In this document: in pieces, positions 50,717 to 58,997 of the stretch
Position numbering within the stretch: the stretch's first letter is position 1
Layout of the letters: each line of letters opens with the position of its first letter
Source: Nocardia terrae
GTDB lineage: Bacteria; Actinomycetota; Actinomycetes; Mycobacteriales; Mycobacteriaceae
Assembly (NCBI RefSeq): GCF_009760405.1
Contig: NZ_WRPP01000017.1
Coordinates: 1 to 64,000 of the forward strand
Reading direction: 5' to 3'
Length of the DNA stretch: 64,000 nt
The notes under the pieces: model-generated
What the model was told of the DNA's origin: nothing
Seen by the model: only the letters and a program-made list of their open reading frames with translations
Databases searched by the model: none
Translations under genes and position numbers: made by a program

Positions 50717-51705
50717 GCACCGATTACGACCTGTCCGAAGTGGCCCGCGAACAGCGCATGGGCGGCCTCGGCTCGGAGACCGACAGCCGCGACATCCGCG
50801 TCATCGATCTCACCGGCTTCGACGAGCGCCGCACCGAGATCACCGACCAACTCTGGACCGCCGCCACCGAGATCGGCTTCTTCCAGCTCTCCGGCCACGG
50901 CATCCCGCAGGAACTGATCGACGACGTCTTCGCTCGCACCGCAGGCTTCTTCGCGCTGCCCGAACCGGTGAAGGGGCAGTACCCGCTGGTCAAGGCGAAC
51001 AACGCGGGCTGGGAGAGCCTGAGCCAAGTGCGTCCCTCCATCGGCGTCCCCGACCAGAAGGAGTCCTACCAGGTCACCCGACCGCACATGGCGGGACTGT
51101 GGCCCACCGACGCCGAACTACCCGGATTCGCCGCCGCCATCCTCGATTTCGAACACCGCTGCTGGACCGTGGCCATGCGGGTGCTGTCCTGCTTCGCCGA
51201 CCGCCTCGGCTTCCCCCGCGACCACTTCACCGCCGCACACGACCCGGCGTCGCCCGAATACCAGTCCACCCTGCGGCTTTTGCACTATTTCGCCGTCCCG
51301 GCGGAACTGCGCGACGTCCCCGGCCGCTGGCGGGCGGGCGCGCACACCGATTTCGACTGCCTCACCCTGCTGTTCCAGCGCGACGGCCAGGGCGGGCTGC
51401 AGGTCTGTCCCGGCAAGGAGATGGAAGACCAGCGGTGGACCTCCATCACCCCGTCGTCGTCCCTGATCACCTGCAATATCGGCGACATGCTCACCCGGTG
51501 GAGCGACGACGAGCTGCCGTCCAACTTCCATCGCGTGCGCGGTCCCGGCCCCGACGAGTACCAGGGCGACCGCTACAGCATCGCCTACTTCGCCCAGGCC
51601 GACCGCGACGCGATCATTCGGGGCCCGCGCGGGGTCTATCCGCCGGTCACCGCCGCGGACTTCCTCACCCAGCGCGTGCAGGCCAACTACCGCCCGCAGC
51701 GGTAA
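50713..51705 (+). CDS. Isopenicillin-N-synthase-like Fe(II)/2-oxoglutarate oxygenase
   Basis: A 330-residue non-heme iron oxygenase of the IPNS/plant-type family (COG3491-like). Iron ligands are His211 and Asp213 (AHTDFD) and His273 (NFHRVR), and Arg287-Tyr-Ser289 is the R-x-S motif that holds 2-oxoglutarate. The N-terminal IGFFQLSGHGIP is the usual DIOX_N feature. It is translationally coupled to the binding protein. It is unlikely to make penicillin, as there is no peptide synthetase; oxidation of the imported heterocycle is the favoured guess. Confidence 0.88.
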   Translation: MSTDYDLSEVAREQRMGGLGSETDSRDIRVIDLTGFDERRTEITDQLWTAATEIGFFQLSGHGIPQELIDDVFARTAGFFALPEPVKGQYPLVKANNAGWESLSQVRPSIGVPDQKESYQVTRPHMAGLWPTDAELPGFAAAILDFEHRCWTVAMRVLSCFADRLGFPRDHFTAAHDPASPEYQSTLRLLHYFAVPAELRDVPGRWRAGAHTDFDCLTLLFQRDGQGGLQVCPGKEMEDQRWTSITPSSSLITCNIGDMLTRWSDDELPSNFHRVRGPGPDEYQGDRYSIAYFAQADRDAIIRGPRGVYPPVTAADFLTQRVQANYRPQR

Positions 51706-51733
51706 GTTTCGAAGCGACACGAAGGGAATCTCG

Positions 51734-52378
51734 ATGACCGAACCGGACGGCGAGCTGCTCGGCCCGACCGTGCACCGCCAGCTGCGGCAGCTCGTCCTGT
51801 CCGGGGAACTCGAGCCGGGCACGCCGCTGAGCGTGCTCGCCCTCTCCGCGCGCCTGGGCGTGAGCCGCAGCCCCGTGCGCGAGGCCGTGCAGCAGCTCAT
51901 CTACGAGGGCCTGGCCGTCACCGTCGCGCACGCGGGTGCGCGGGTGGCCGTCGTCGACGACGAGCGCATCCGCGAGGTGCTCGCCGTGCGCGCGGTCCTC
52001 GACGGCCTCGCCGCCGGGGGCGCTGCCACCCGCCTCACCGAATCCGATCTCGGCAAACTCACCGCCATCCTGGCCACCCAGGAAGAACACCTGCGCGACA
52101 ACACCGACCCGGCCCGCGACACCGAACTCGACCTGGAATTCCACACCTTCATTCGCGACCGCGCCGGAAACGCCACCCTCGCAGCCGAACTCGCCCGCCT
52201 GGAAGCCCAGGCCCACCTCTACCGCGGCGACCTGTGGACCCACCCGCGCAACCGCACCACCGCGCTGCGCGAACACCGGCGCATCCTCGAGGCCCTCGAA
52301 TCCGGGCACCCCGGCGACGCCCGCGCGGCCGCCGAAGCCCACGTGTGCGGGCTGCTCACCCGCATGGACCGCCGCTGA
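51734..52378 (+). CDS. GntR-family (FCD) regulator of the transporter/oxygenase cluster
   Basis: A 214-residue GntR regulator. The winged helix (LVLSGELEPGTPLSVLALSARLGVSRSPVREA) is followed by an all-helical FCD ligand-binding domain with LEFHTFIRDRAGN and EHRRILEAL, whose His/Asp residues usually bind a metal and an organic acid. It lies 28 bp downstream of the oxygenase and is the last gene of the cluster. It probably acts on the two ATTGCAYGYAAT sites at 47602-47656. Its stop codon abuts that of the convergent Lrp gene. Confidence 0.9.
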   Translation: MTEPDGELLGPTVHRQLRQLVLSGELEPGTPLSVLALSARLGVSRSPVREAVQQLIYEGLAVTVAHAGARVAVVDDERIREVLAVRAVLDGLAAGGAATRLTESDLGKLTAILATQEEHLRDNTDPARDTELDLEFHTFIRDRAGNATLAAELARLEAQAHLYRGDLWTHPRNRTTALREHRRILEALESGHPGDARAAAEAHVCGLLTRMDRR

Positions 52379-52900
52379 TCAGGAATGCGCGGCCCGGTAC
52401 GCCGGGGCCTTGCTCGATCCTGACGGAGTCAGCGTGCGCAGCAGCGGCAGCGTGCGATGCGGGACCACGGTGGACAGCACCACGACACTGTGCGAGCGCA
52501 CCACCGAACTGGTCTTGTCGATGCTGAGCAGGACCGACTGCAACCCGGCATGCGAGTCCGCCCCGATGCGGCACAGCACATCGCCCGAACCGGTGGTCGC
52601 ATACGCCTCCAGCACGCCCGGAATCGCGTCGAGGTCGGCGGCCACCGCGTCCAGCGCACCCTGGGCGATCTCCAGCGTCACGAACGCCTGCACGTCGAAA
52701 CCCGCTGCGGTGACATCGATCTGCGGATCGTAGGAGGAGATCACCCCCGCCTCCTCCATGCGCGCGATGCGGGACTGCACGGTGGCGCGGGCGACCCGGG
52801 TGCGGCGCGAGAGTTCGAGGATGCCCGCCTTCTGGTATTCGTGCATGGCGGTCAGGATGGCCAGGTCCAGCTCATCCAGCCGGGCGGGCGTGCGGGACAT
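52379..52900 (-). CDS. Lrp/AsnC-family regulator
   Basis: A 173-residue feast/famine regulator. The N-terminal helix-turn-helix (LDELDLAILTAM, then LSRRTRVARATVQSRIARMEEAGVI) precedes a RAM effector-binding domain (VQAFVTLEIAQGALDAV, then TTGSGDVLCRIGADSHAG). ATG 52900 is preferred over 52918, since GGAGG lies 7 nt before it. It diverges from hpd; in actinobacteria such a pair usually means control of tyrosine/phenylalanine breakdown, with an aromatic amino acid as the probable effector. Confidence 0.9.
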   Translation of the reverse strand: MSRTPARLDELDLAILTAMHEYQKAGILELSRRTRVARATVQSRIARMEEAGVISSYDPQIDVTAAGFDVQAFVTLEIAQGALDAVAADLDAIPGVLEAYATTGSGDVLCRIGADSHAGLQSVLLSIDKTSSVVRSHSVVVLSTVVPHRTLPLLRTLTPSGSSKAPAYRAAHS

Positions 52901-53060
52901 CGGGGAGCCTCCGCTCATGAGTCGAGCGGAACCCCGCTCGTGCGTGCGCTGCTATTCAAATTGTCCAGCACCGGCGGGCAGATGGTGGTGCAATTCACCA
53001 GAGTGTCCAGTGGAATTCGGCGATATTGCCTAGTCGGAACCCCTGGGTTTTTCTGGGCAC

Positions 53061-54284
53061 ATGAGCATCGACGCAGGACACCAGCGCACCGACGGTCACC
53101 AACCCGCCCGCACCGGCGACCTGCCCGGCGACGACGAATTACGCCGCCTCGTCGGCCTGGTGGACCACGATGCCGCCGCCGACCCGTTCCCCGTGCTGGG
53201 CTGGGACGCGGTGGTGTGGGCGGTCGGCAACGCCACCCAGACCGCCCACTATCTGCAGTCCGCCTTCGGCATGCGGTTGGAGGCCTACGCGGGCCCCGAG
53301 ACCGGCAATCGTGACCACAAGGCGTTCGTGCTGCGCAGCGGAGGCGCTCGATTCGTCGTCAAGGGTGCGGTGGATCCGGCCAGTCCGCTTGTCGCACACC
53401 ACGATCGGCACGGCGACGGGGTGGTGGACATCGCGCTCGAGGTCCCCGACGTGGACCGCTGCATCGCGCGCGCCCGCGCCCAGGGCGCGGTCGTACTGGA
53501 AGAACCCCGCGACGAGACCGACGAATACGGCACCGTCCGCACCGCCGCCATCGCCACCTACGGCGAGACCCGCCACACCCTCGTCGACCGCTCCCGCTAC
53601 TACGGCCCGTACCTGCCGGGCTATCAGCCGCGCACCTCCGCCTACGCCCCGCGCGCCGGGCAACCCAAGCGCATCTTCCAGGCGATCGACCACGTGGTCG
53701 GCAATGTGGAACTCGGGCGCATGGACGAATGGGTCGAGTTCTACCGGCGCGTCATGGGATTCGAGAACATGGCCGAATTCGTCGGCGACGACATCGCCAC
53801 CGAATACTCGGCCCTCATGAGCAAGGTCGTGGCCAACGGCAACCACCGCGTCAAGTTCCCGCTCAACGAACCCGCCCCCAGCCGCAAGCGCTCCCAGATC
53901 GACGAATACCTCGAGTTCTATCAGGGCCCCGGCGTCCAGCACATCGCGCTGGCCACCAACGACATCCTCACCGCCGTCGACGTGCTGCGCCGTGAGGGCA
54001 TCGAATTCCTCGACACCCCCGACAGCTATTACGAGGACCCCGAACTGCGCGAGCGCATCGGCCACGTCCGCGTCCCGGTCGCCGAACTCCAGCGCCGCGG
54101 CATCCTGGTCGACCGCGACGAGGACGGCTATCTCCTCCAGATCTTCTGCAAACCCATCACCGACCGACCGACCGTCTTCTTCGAACTCATCGAACGCCAC
54201 GGCTCCCTCGGTTTCGGCAAGGGCAATTTCAAGGCGCTGTTCCAGGCAATAGAGCGTGAACAAGAGGCGCGCGGAAACCTCTGA
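53061..54284 (+). CDS. hpd: 4-hydroxyphenylpyruvate dioxygenase
   Basis: Converts 4-hydroxyphenylpyruvate to homogentisate in tyrosine catabolism, using Fe(II) and O2. The 407-residue protein has two vicinal-oxygen-chelate domains and the facial triad His211 (AIDHVVG), His294 (VQHIALATNDI) and Glu375 (FFELIERHG). The C-terminal GFGKGNFKALFQAIEREQ matches HPPD. Hydroxymandelate synthase is a relative, but no glycopeptide or nocardicin-type genes are nearby. The upstream region shared with the Lrp gene is 160 bp. Confidence 0.93.
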   Translation: MSIDAGHQRTDGHQPARTGDLPGDDELRRLVGLVDHDAAADPFPVLGWDAVVWAVGNATQTAHYLQSAFGMRLEAYAGPETGNRDHKAFVLRSGGARFVVKGAVDPASPLVAHHDRHGDGVVDIALEVPDVDRCIARARAQGAVVLEEPRDETDEYGTVRTAAIATYGETRHTLVDRSRYYGPYLPGYQPRTSAYAPRAGQPKRIFQAIDHVVGNVELGRMDEWVEFYRRVMGFENMAEFVGDDIATEYSALMSKVVANGNHRVKFPLNEPAPSRKRSQIDEYLEFYQGPGVQHIALATNDILTAVDVLRREGIEFLDTPDSYYEDPELRERIGHVRVPVAELQRRGILVDRDEDGYLLQIFCKPITDRPTVFFELIERHGSLGFGKGNFKALFQAIEREQEARGNL

Positions 54285-54353
54285 ACAGCAAAGCAACACG
54301 ACCGCAAACCCTGACGCCGAGCCGGATCGCGCAAAACCAGTAGAGTTCAGCCC

Positions 54354-54884
54354 ATGCGAATGGCGTCGGCGATCGTGGCGGGGTTGAGCCTCGCGATGCT
54401 GCTGTCCGCGTGTGGGGGGAAGAAGGATTCCAACGACGATCCAGCGTTCCGGCCACCCGCCAAGGTGGCCACGCTGGGACCGTTCGTCGGCGAGTGCGGC
54501 CACCTCACCGATGACGAGGTCAAAGACCTCGGCGGGCTCGGCTCCCTCACCACGGTTTTCAAGAACTCGGTCGGCTGCAACTGGCAGGCCGGTGGAATCA
54601 GTTCCTCCAGCGTCACTTTCGCCTCCTACCGCGGCAGCCCCATCGACCGTGAGAAGGCGTGGGTGGCCAGCGTCGGCCGTGCCCCGGACACCATCGAGGT
54701 GGGCGGGAAGAAGGGCTTCCAGGCCCTCGACCCGAGCAATGCCGTCTGCGACCTCGCGGTCCAGCTCGACGACGACTTCTTCGAATGGTCCATCTCCTAC
54801 GGCGTGTTCAGCAGCGGCAACCTCGGCAACCCCTGCGACCGCACCCGCAAGATGGCCGAACTGACCGTGCAGCGGCTGGGATGA
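54354..54884 (+). CDS. DUF3558-type lipoprotein
   Basis: A 176-residue predicted lipoprotein (lipobox LLSAC near residues 16-20) of the DUF3558 group widespread in mycolic-acid actinomycetes. The mature domain has conserved cysteines in GECGHLT, VGCNWQ, AVCDLA and NPCDRT, probably forming two disulfides. Function is unknown in the family. The last codons overlap the next gene, a second member, by 4 bp. Confidence 0.85.
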   Translation: MRMASAIVAGLSLAMLLSACGGKKDSNDDPAFRPPAKVATLGPFVGECGHLTDDEVKDLGGLGSLTTVFKNSVGCNWQAGGISSSSVTFASYRGSPIDREKAWVASVGRAPDTIEVGGKKGFQALDPSNAVCDLAVQLDDDFFEWSISYGVFSSGNLGNPCDRTRKMAELTVQRLG

Positions 54885-55453
54885 GGCAGACCGTGAACAA
54901 GAGGACCGCACTCGCCGTCGCGACGATCGCCCTGACCGCCACGCTCGCCGGTTGCGGCAAGACCGTCCCGGGCACCGCGCTCCCCGCCGGCGGGACCCCG
55001 GGCACCACCGGCGGCACCTCCAAGATCAACACCAACTTCGACAAGCTGCTGCGCGAGTGCACCGTGGTCGCGCAGGACGACATCGGCAAGTCGGTCGGCG
55101 ACAACATGTACGTCGAGCCGTCCTTCAACGGCGCGGTCTGCATGTGGAATCTCACCGGCGGCAGCGCGGGCAGCGGCATGGTCACGCTCAATTGGTACGA
55201 GCTCGGTTCGCTCGCCAACGAGAAGCAGAACAACGACCGCCTGAAATATGTGAGCAACGACATAACCGTGCAGGGTCGGCGATCGCTGGAAACCCACCGC
55301 CCGAACGACTCCGACTCGTGCGGCGTGAGCGCTCCCGCGGCGGACACCGGCATCGTCGGCTGGTGGGTCAACTACCGCAACGGATCTCAGCACGCGGACC
55401 CCTGCGATGCCGCGCGCAAGCTGGTCGAGTTGACCCTGAATCTCGCTCGATAA
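54881..55453 (+). CDS. DUF3558-type lipoprotein (second copy)
   Basis: A 190-residue lipoprotein with lipobox LAGC near residues 22-25, a Gly/Thr/Pro linker and a DUF3558 domain. That domain has the same four-cysteine layout as the upstream gene (RECTVV, AVCMWN, DSCGVS, DPCDAA), which suggests an old tandem duplication followed by strong divergence. It is coupled to the first copy by an ATGA overlap; GTG 54893 is an alternative start. A short CCCTC/GAGGG stem with a T-run (55477-55510) may end the transcript. Confidence 0.83.
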   Translation: MRQTVNKRTALAVATIALTATLAGCGKTVPGTALPAGGTPGTTGGTSKINTNFDKLLRECTVVAQDDIGKSVGDNMYVEPSFNGAVCMWNLTGGSAGSGMVTLNWYELGSLANEKQNNDRLKYVSNDITVQGRRSLETHRPNDSDSCGVSAPAADTGIVGWWVNYRNGSQHADPCDAARKLVELTLNLAR

Positions 55454-55508
55454 GACCGCGGATCTTGCTCGATAAGCCCTCTACCAGCCCCGCTCGAGGG
55501 ACCCCTTT

Positions 55509-55537
55509 TTGCCCCCTTCAAAGCCTGCGGGTATCGT
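55509..55537 (+). promoter_or_regulatory. Promoter of the str operon (rpsL)
   Basis: TTGCCC (55509-55514) and TATCGT (55532-55537) are exactly 17 bp apart. The predicted start near 55544 gives a leader of about 210 nt, which opens with a hairpin TGCCCG (55547-55552)/CGGGCA (55561-55566). The rest of the 299-bp gap before rpsL shows no gene. Confidence 0.55.
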
Positions 55538-55752
55538 GGACCGCTGTGCCCGGAAGCATTCGGGCAAGTTGATGCGCAGTACGTAGGCCAGCGAGAGCGG
55601 CTGACCGTTTCAGCGTGCCTTGAATTAGGCTCTGAGCTGCGCTCGACACGCCCGACCTCGTGGAGACGAAATGCCACGGGAACAGGGCGGAAAGCTCGAA
55701 TGACAAAGACATGAAGTTCCAGACACCTGGTTACTAAAAGGAAAGCCGGTCT

Positions 55753-56127
55753 ATGCCAACCATCAACCAGCTGGTCCGCAAGGGTCGCCGCGACAAGGTC
55801 GCCAAGACCAAGACTGCGGCCCTCAAGGGGAGCCCGCAGCGTCGTGGCGTGTGCACCCGCGTGTACACCACGACCCCGAAGAAGCCGAACTCCGCGCTGC
55901 GTAAGGTCGCGCGTGTTCGCCTGACCAGCGCGGTCGAGGTCACGGCTTACATCCCCGGTGAGGGCCACAACCTGCAGGAGCACTCGATGGTGCTCGTCCG
56001 CGGCGGTCGTGTGAAGGACCTCCCGGGTGTGCGCTACAAGATCATCCGCGGCTCGCTCGACACCCAGGGTGTCAAGAACCGCAAGCAGGCCCGCAGCCGC
56101 TACGGCGCCAAGAAGGAGAAGAGCTAA
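55753..56127 (+). CDS. rpsL: 30S ribosomal protein S12
   Basis: S12 shapes the decoding centre. The 124-residue protein is highly conserved (MPTINQLVRKGRRDKVAKT...). The positions that give streptomycin resistance when mutated, Lys43 (TTTPKKPNS) and Lys88 (GGRVKDLPG), are wild type. An AAAGGAAA site precedes the ATG. It is the first gene of the str operon; its TAA overlaps the ATG of rpsG by one base. Confidence 0.98.
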   Translation: MPTINQLVRKGRRDKVAKTKTAALKGSPQRRGVCTRVYTTTPKKPNSALRKVARVRLTSAVEVTAYIPGEGHNLQEHSMVLVRGGRVKDLPGVRYKIIRGSLDTQGVKNRKQARSRYGAKKEKS

Positions 56128-56597
56128 TGCCGCGTAAGGGTCCCGCTCCCAAGCGTCCCCTGATCAACGACCCGGTCTACGGCTCCCCGCTGGTGACGCA
56201 GCTGGTCAACAAGATCCTGCTGGACGGCAAGAAGTCCACCGCCGAGCGCATCGTCTACGGTGCCCTCGAGCAGGCCCGCGAGAAGACCGGCACCGATCCG
56301 GTCGTCACCCTCAAGCGCGCGCTGGACAACGTCAAGCCCGCCCTCGAGGTCAAGCCCCGCCGTGTCGGTGGTGCCACCTACCAGGTGCCGGTCGAGGTCC
56401 GTCCGGGCCGCGCCAACACTCTGGCGCTGCGCTGGCTGGTCAACTACTCCCGCGCCCGTCGCGAGAAGACCATGATCGAGCGTCTGGCCAACGAGCTGCT
56501 GGATGCCAGCAACGGTCTGGGCGCTTCGGTGAAGCGTCGTGAGGACACCCACAAGATGGCCGAGTCGAACCGGGCCTTCGCGCACTACCGCTGGTGA
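56127..56597 (+). CDS. rpsG: 30S ribosomal protein S7
   Basis: S7 organises the head of the 30S subunit and contacts tRNA at the E site. The 156-residue product shows the characteristic MPRKGPAPKRPL start, YQVPVEVRPGRANTLALRWL and the C-terminal KREDTHKMAESNRAFAHYRW. The start codon overlaps the rpsL stop codon, implying coupled translation. In many bacteria S7 represses the str operon translationally; no clear binding structure was identified here. Confidence 0.98.
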   Translation: MPRKGPAPKRPLINDPVYGSPLVTQLVNKILLDGKKSTAERIVYGALEQAREKTGTDPVVTLKRALDNVKPALEVKPRRVGGATYQVPVEVRPGRANTLALRWLVNYSRARREKTMIERLANELLDASNGLGASVKRREDTHKMAESNRAFAHYRW

Positions 56598-56777
56598 CCT
56601 GTGGCCCGGCCCTCCGTTCGGAGCTGCCGGGAGACGAGTCACATGTCGGGCGCGACAGCCGCCGAGCTGCTGCAAGCGAGGCACTTTCGCGTCGCGCCCG
56701 ACGTTGACACCGATGGCCCAGGAAACCCCGGGCCCATCCCGTTGAATCCCAACTAGCTACGAGCGGGGAAGATTTCC

Positions 56778-58883
56778 GTGGCACAGGAAGTGCTCACCGA
56801 CCTGAACAAGGTCCGCAACATCGGCATCATGGCCCACATCGATGCGGGCAAGACGACCACCACCGAACGCATCCTGTTCTACACCGGTATCACGTACAAG
56901 ATCGGTGAAGTTCACGATGGCGCCGCCACCATGGACTGGATGGCGCAGGAGCAGGAACGCGGCATCACCATCACGTCCGCCGCGACGACCTGTTACTGGA
57001 ACGACAACCAGATCAACATCATCGACACCCCCGGCCACGTCGACTTCACCGTCGAGGTGGAGCGTTCGCTGCGCGTGCTCGATGGCGCCGTCGCCGTGTT
57101 CGACGGCAAGGAAGGCGTCGAGCCGCAGTCCGAGCAGGTGTGGCGTCAGGCCGACAAGTACGACGTCCCGCGCATCTGCTTCGTCAACAAGATGGACAAG
57201 CTGGGCGCCGACTTCTACTTCACCGTTCAGACCATCAAGGACCGTCTGGGCGCGAAGCCGCTGGTCATCCAGCTGCCGATCGGCGCCGAGGACACCTTCG
57301 AGGGCATCGTCGACCTGGTCGAGAACAATGCCAAGGTCTGGCGGGGCGAGACCAAGCTCGGTGAGCAGTACGAGGTCACCGAGATCCCGGCCGATCTGAA
57401 GGAGCGCGCCGAGCAGTACCGCCAGGAGCTGCTCGAGACCGTCGCCGAGTCCGATGAGGCGCTGCTGGAGAAGTTCTTCGGCGGCGAGGAGCTCACGGTC
57501 GAGGAGATCAAGGGCGCCATCCGCAAGATGACCGTCAACTCCGAGCTCTACCCGGTGCTGTGCGGTTCGGCGTTCAAGAACAAGGGCGTTCAGCCCATGC
57601 TCGACGCCGTCGTCGACTACCTGCCGTCGCCGCTGAACGTGGAGTCGGTGCAGGGCCACGTGCCCGGCAAGGAAGACGAGATCCTCACCCGCAAGCCGTC
57701 TTCGGACGAGCCCTTCGCGGCGCTGGCGTTCAAGATCGCGACCCACCCGTTCTTCGGCAAGCTGACCTACGTCCGTGTGTACTCCGGCAAGGTCGACTCC
57801 GGCGCCCAGGTCATCAACGCGACCAAGGGCAAGAAGGAGCGTCTGGGCAAGCTGTTCCAGATGCACTCCAACAAGGAGAACCCGGTTCCCGAGGCCGTGG
57901 CCGGCCACATCTACGCGGTCATCGGTCTGAAGGACACCACCACGGGTGACACCCTGTGCGATCCGCAGAACCAGATCGTGCTGGAGTCCATGACCTTCCC
58001 GGATCCGGTCATCGAGGTGGCCATCGAGCCGAAGACCAAGGCCGACCAGGAGAAGCTGGGCACCGCGATCCAGAAGTTCGCGGAAGAGGACCCCACCTTC
58101 AACGTGAAGCTGGACCAGGAGACCGGCCAGACCGTCATCGGCGGTATGGGCGAGCTCCAGCTCGACATCTACGTCGACCGCATGAAGCGCGAGTTCAAGG
58201 TCGAGGCCAACATCGGTAAGCCGCAGGTGGCCTACCGTGAGACCCTCACCAAGACGGTGGACAAGTACGAGTACACCCACAAGAAGCAGACCGGTGGTTC
58301 GGGCCAGTTCGCCCGTGTCATCATCGCTCTCGCGCCGCTGGTCGACGCCGAGGACGGCGCTACTTACGAGTTCGAGAACAAGGTCACCGGTGGCCGCGTT
58401 CCGCGTGAGTACATCCCCTCGGTCGACGCGGGTATCCAGGACGCCATGCAGTACGGCGTGCTCGCCGGCTTCCCGCTGGTGAACGTGAAGGCTTCGCTGC
58501 TCGACGGCGCCTACCACGAGGTCGACTCCTCGGAAATGGCGTTCAAGATCGCCGGCGCGATGGCCCTCAAGGAAGCGGCCCGCAAGGCCGGTCCGGTGAT
58601 CCTCGAGCCGCTGATGGCGGTCGAGGTCACCACGCCCGAGGACTACATGGGCGAAGTGATCGGCGACCTGAACTCCCGCCGTGGCCAGATCCAGGCCATG
58701 GAGGAACGCAGTGGTGCCCGTGTCGTCAAGGCGCTGGTTCCGCTCTCGGAGATGTTCGGCTACATCGGTGACCTGCGGTCGAAGACCCAGGGCCGGGCGA
58801 ACTTCTCCATGGTGTTCAATTCGTACGCGGAGGTTCCGGCCAACGTGTCGAAGGAGATCATCGCCAAGGCGACCGGCGAGTAA
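56778..58883 (+). CDS. fusA: Elongation factor G
   Basis: A translocation GTPase of 701 residues. The G domain has the P-loop AHIDAGKTTTTERI, switch II DTPGHVDFTVEVERS and NKMDK. Domains II-V follow, with the domain IV tip sequence EVDSSEMAFKIAG. Length is typical. The GTG start follows a GAGCGGGGAAG stretch, 180 bp after rpsG; that gap contains GC-rich dyads but no gene. The fusidic-acid-binding regions appear unaltered as far as can be judged by eye. Confidence 0.98.
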   Translation: MAQEVLTDLNKVRNIGIMAHIDAGKTTTTERILFYTGITYKIGEVHDGAATMDWMAQEQERGITITSAATTCYWNDNQINIIDTPGHVDFTVEVERSLRVLDGAVAVFDGKEGVEPQSEQVWRQADKYDVPRICFVNKMDKLGADFYFTVQTIKDRLGAKPLVIQLPIGAEDTFEGIVDLVENNAKVWRGETKLGEQYEVTEIPADLKERAEQYRQELLETVAESDEALLEKFFGGEELTVEEIKGAIRKMTVNSELYPVLCGSAFKNKGVQPMLDAVVDYLPSPLNVESVQGHVPGKEDEILTRKPSSDEPFAALAFKIATHPFFGKLTYVRVYSGKVDSGAQVINATKGKKERLGKLFQMHSNKENPVPEAVAGHIYAVIGLKDTTTGDTLCDPQNQIVLESMTFPDPVIEVAIEPKTKADQEKLGTAIQKFAEEDPTFNVKLDQETGQTVIGGMGELQLDIYVDRMKREFKVEANIGKPQVAYRETLTKTVDKYEYTHKKQTGGSGQFARVIIALAPLVDAEDGATYEFENKVTGGRVPREYIPSVDAGIQDAMQYGVLAGFPLVNVKASLLDGAYHEVDSSEMAFKIAGAMALKEAARKAGPVILEPLMAVEVTTPEDYMGEVIGDLNSRRGQIQAMEERSGARVVKALVPLSEMFGYIGDLRSKTQGRANFSMVFNSYAEVPANVSKEIIAKATGE

Positions 58884-58890
58884 TTCGCTG

Positions 58891-58920
58891 TCGGGGCGGA
58901 TTTGCGAGAATTCGCCCCGA
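58891..58920 (+). promoter_or_regulatory. fusA-tuf intercistronic hairpin
   Basis: TCGGGGCGGATT (58891-58902) pairs with AATTCGCCCCGA (58909-58920) through 12 bp with one G-T wobble and a 6-nt loop, starting 8 bp after the fusA stop. There is no T-run, so it is more likely a stability or processing element than a full terminator. Confidence 0.55.
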
Positions 58921-58997
58921 GTGGTCGTCGATCGACCCAAGTAATACAAACCGCACTGCTGCAAAAAGCACGCACTAACTAGTCCAGGAGGACCACA

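Noticed and set aside
50713..51705. Isopenicillin N synthase as part of a beta-lactam cluster
   Set aside because: The iron ligands fit the fold, but no ACV synthetase, epimerase or acyltransferase is nearby; the linked importer and amidohydrolase point to catabolism.
53061..54284. Hydroxymandelate synthase instead of HPPD
   Set aside because: Length, C-terminal sequence and pairing with a divergent Lrp regulator fit HPPD; no glycopeptide-type biosynthetic genes are present.
56598..56777. A separate promoter for fusA at TTGACA near 56704
   Set aside because: No acceptable -10 element occurs 16-19 bp downstream; the region is GC-rich dyads within the operon.
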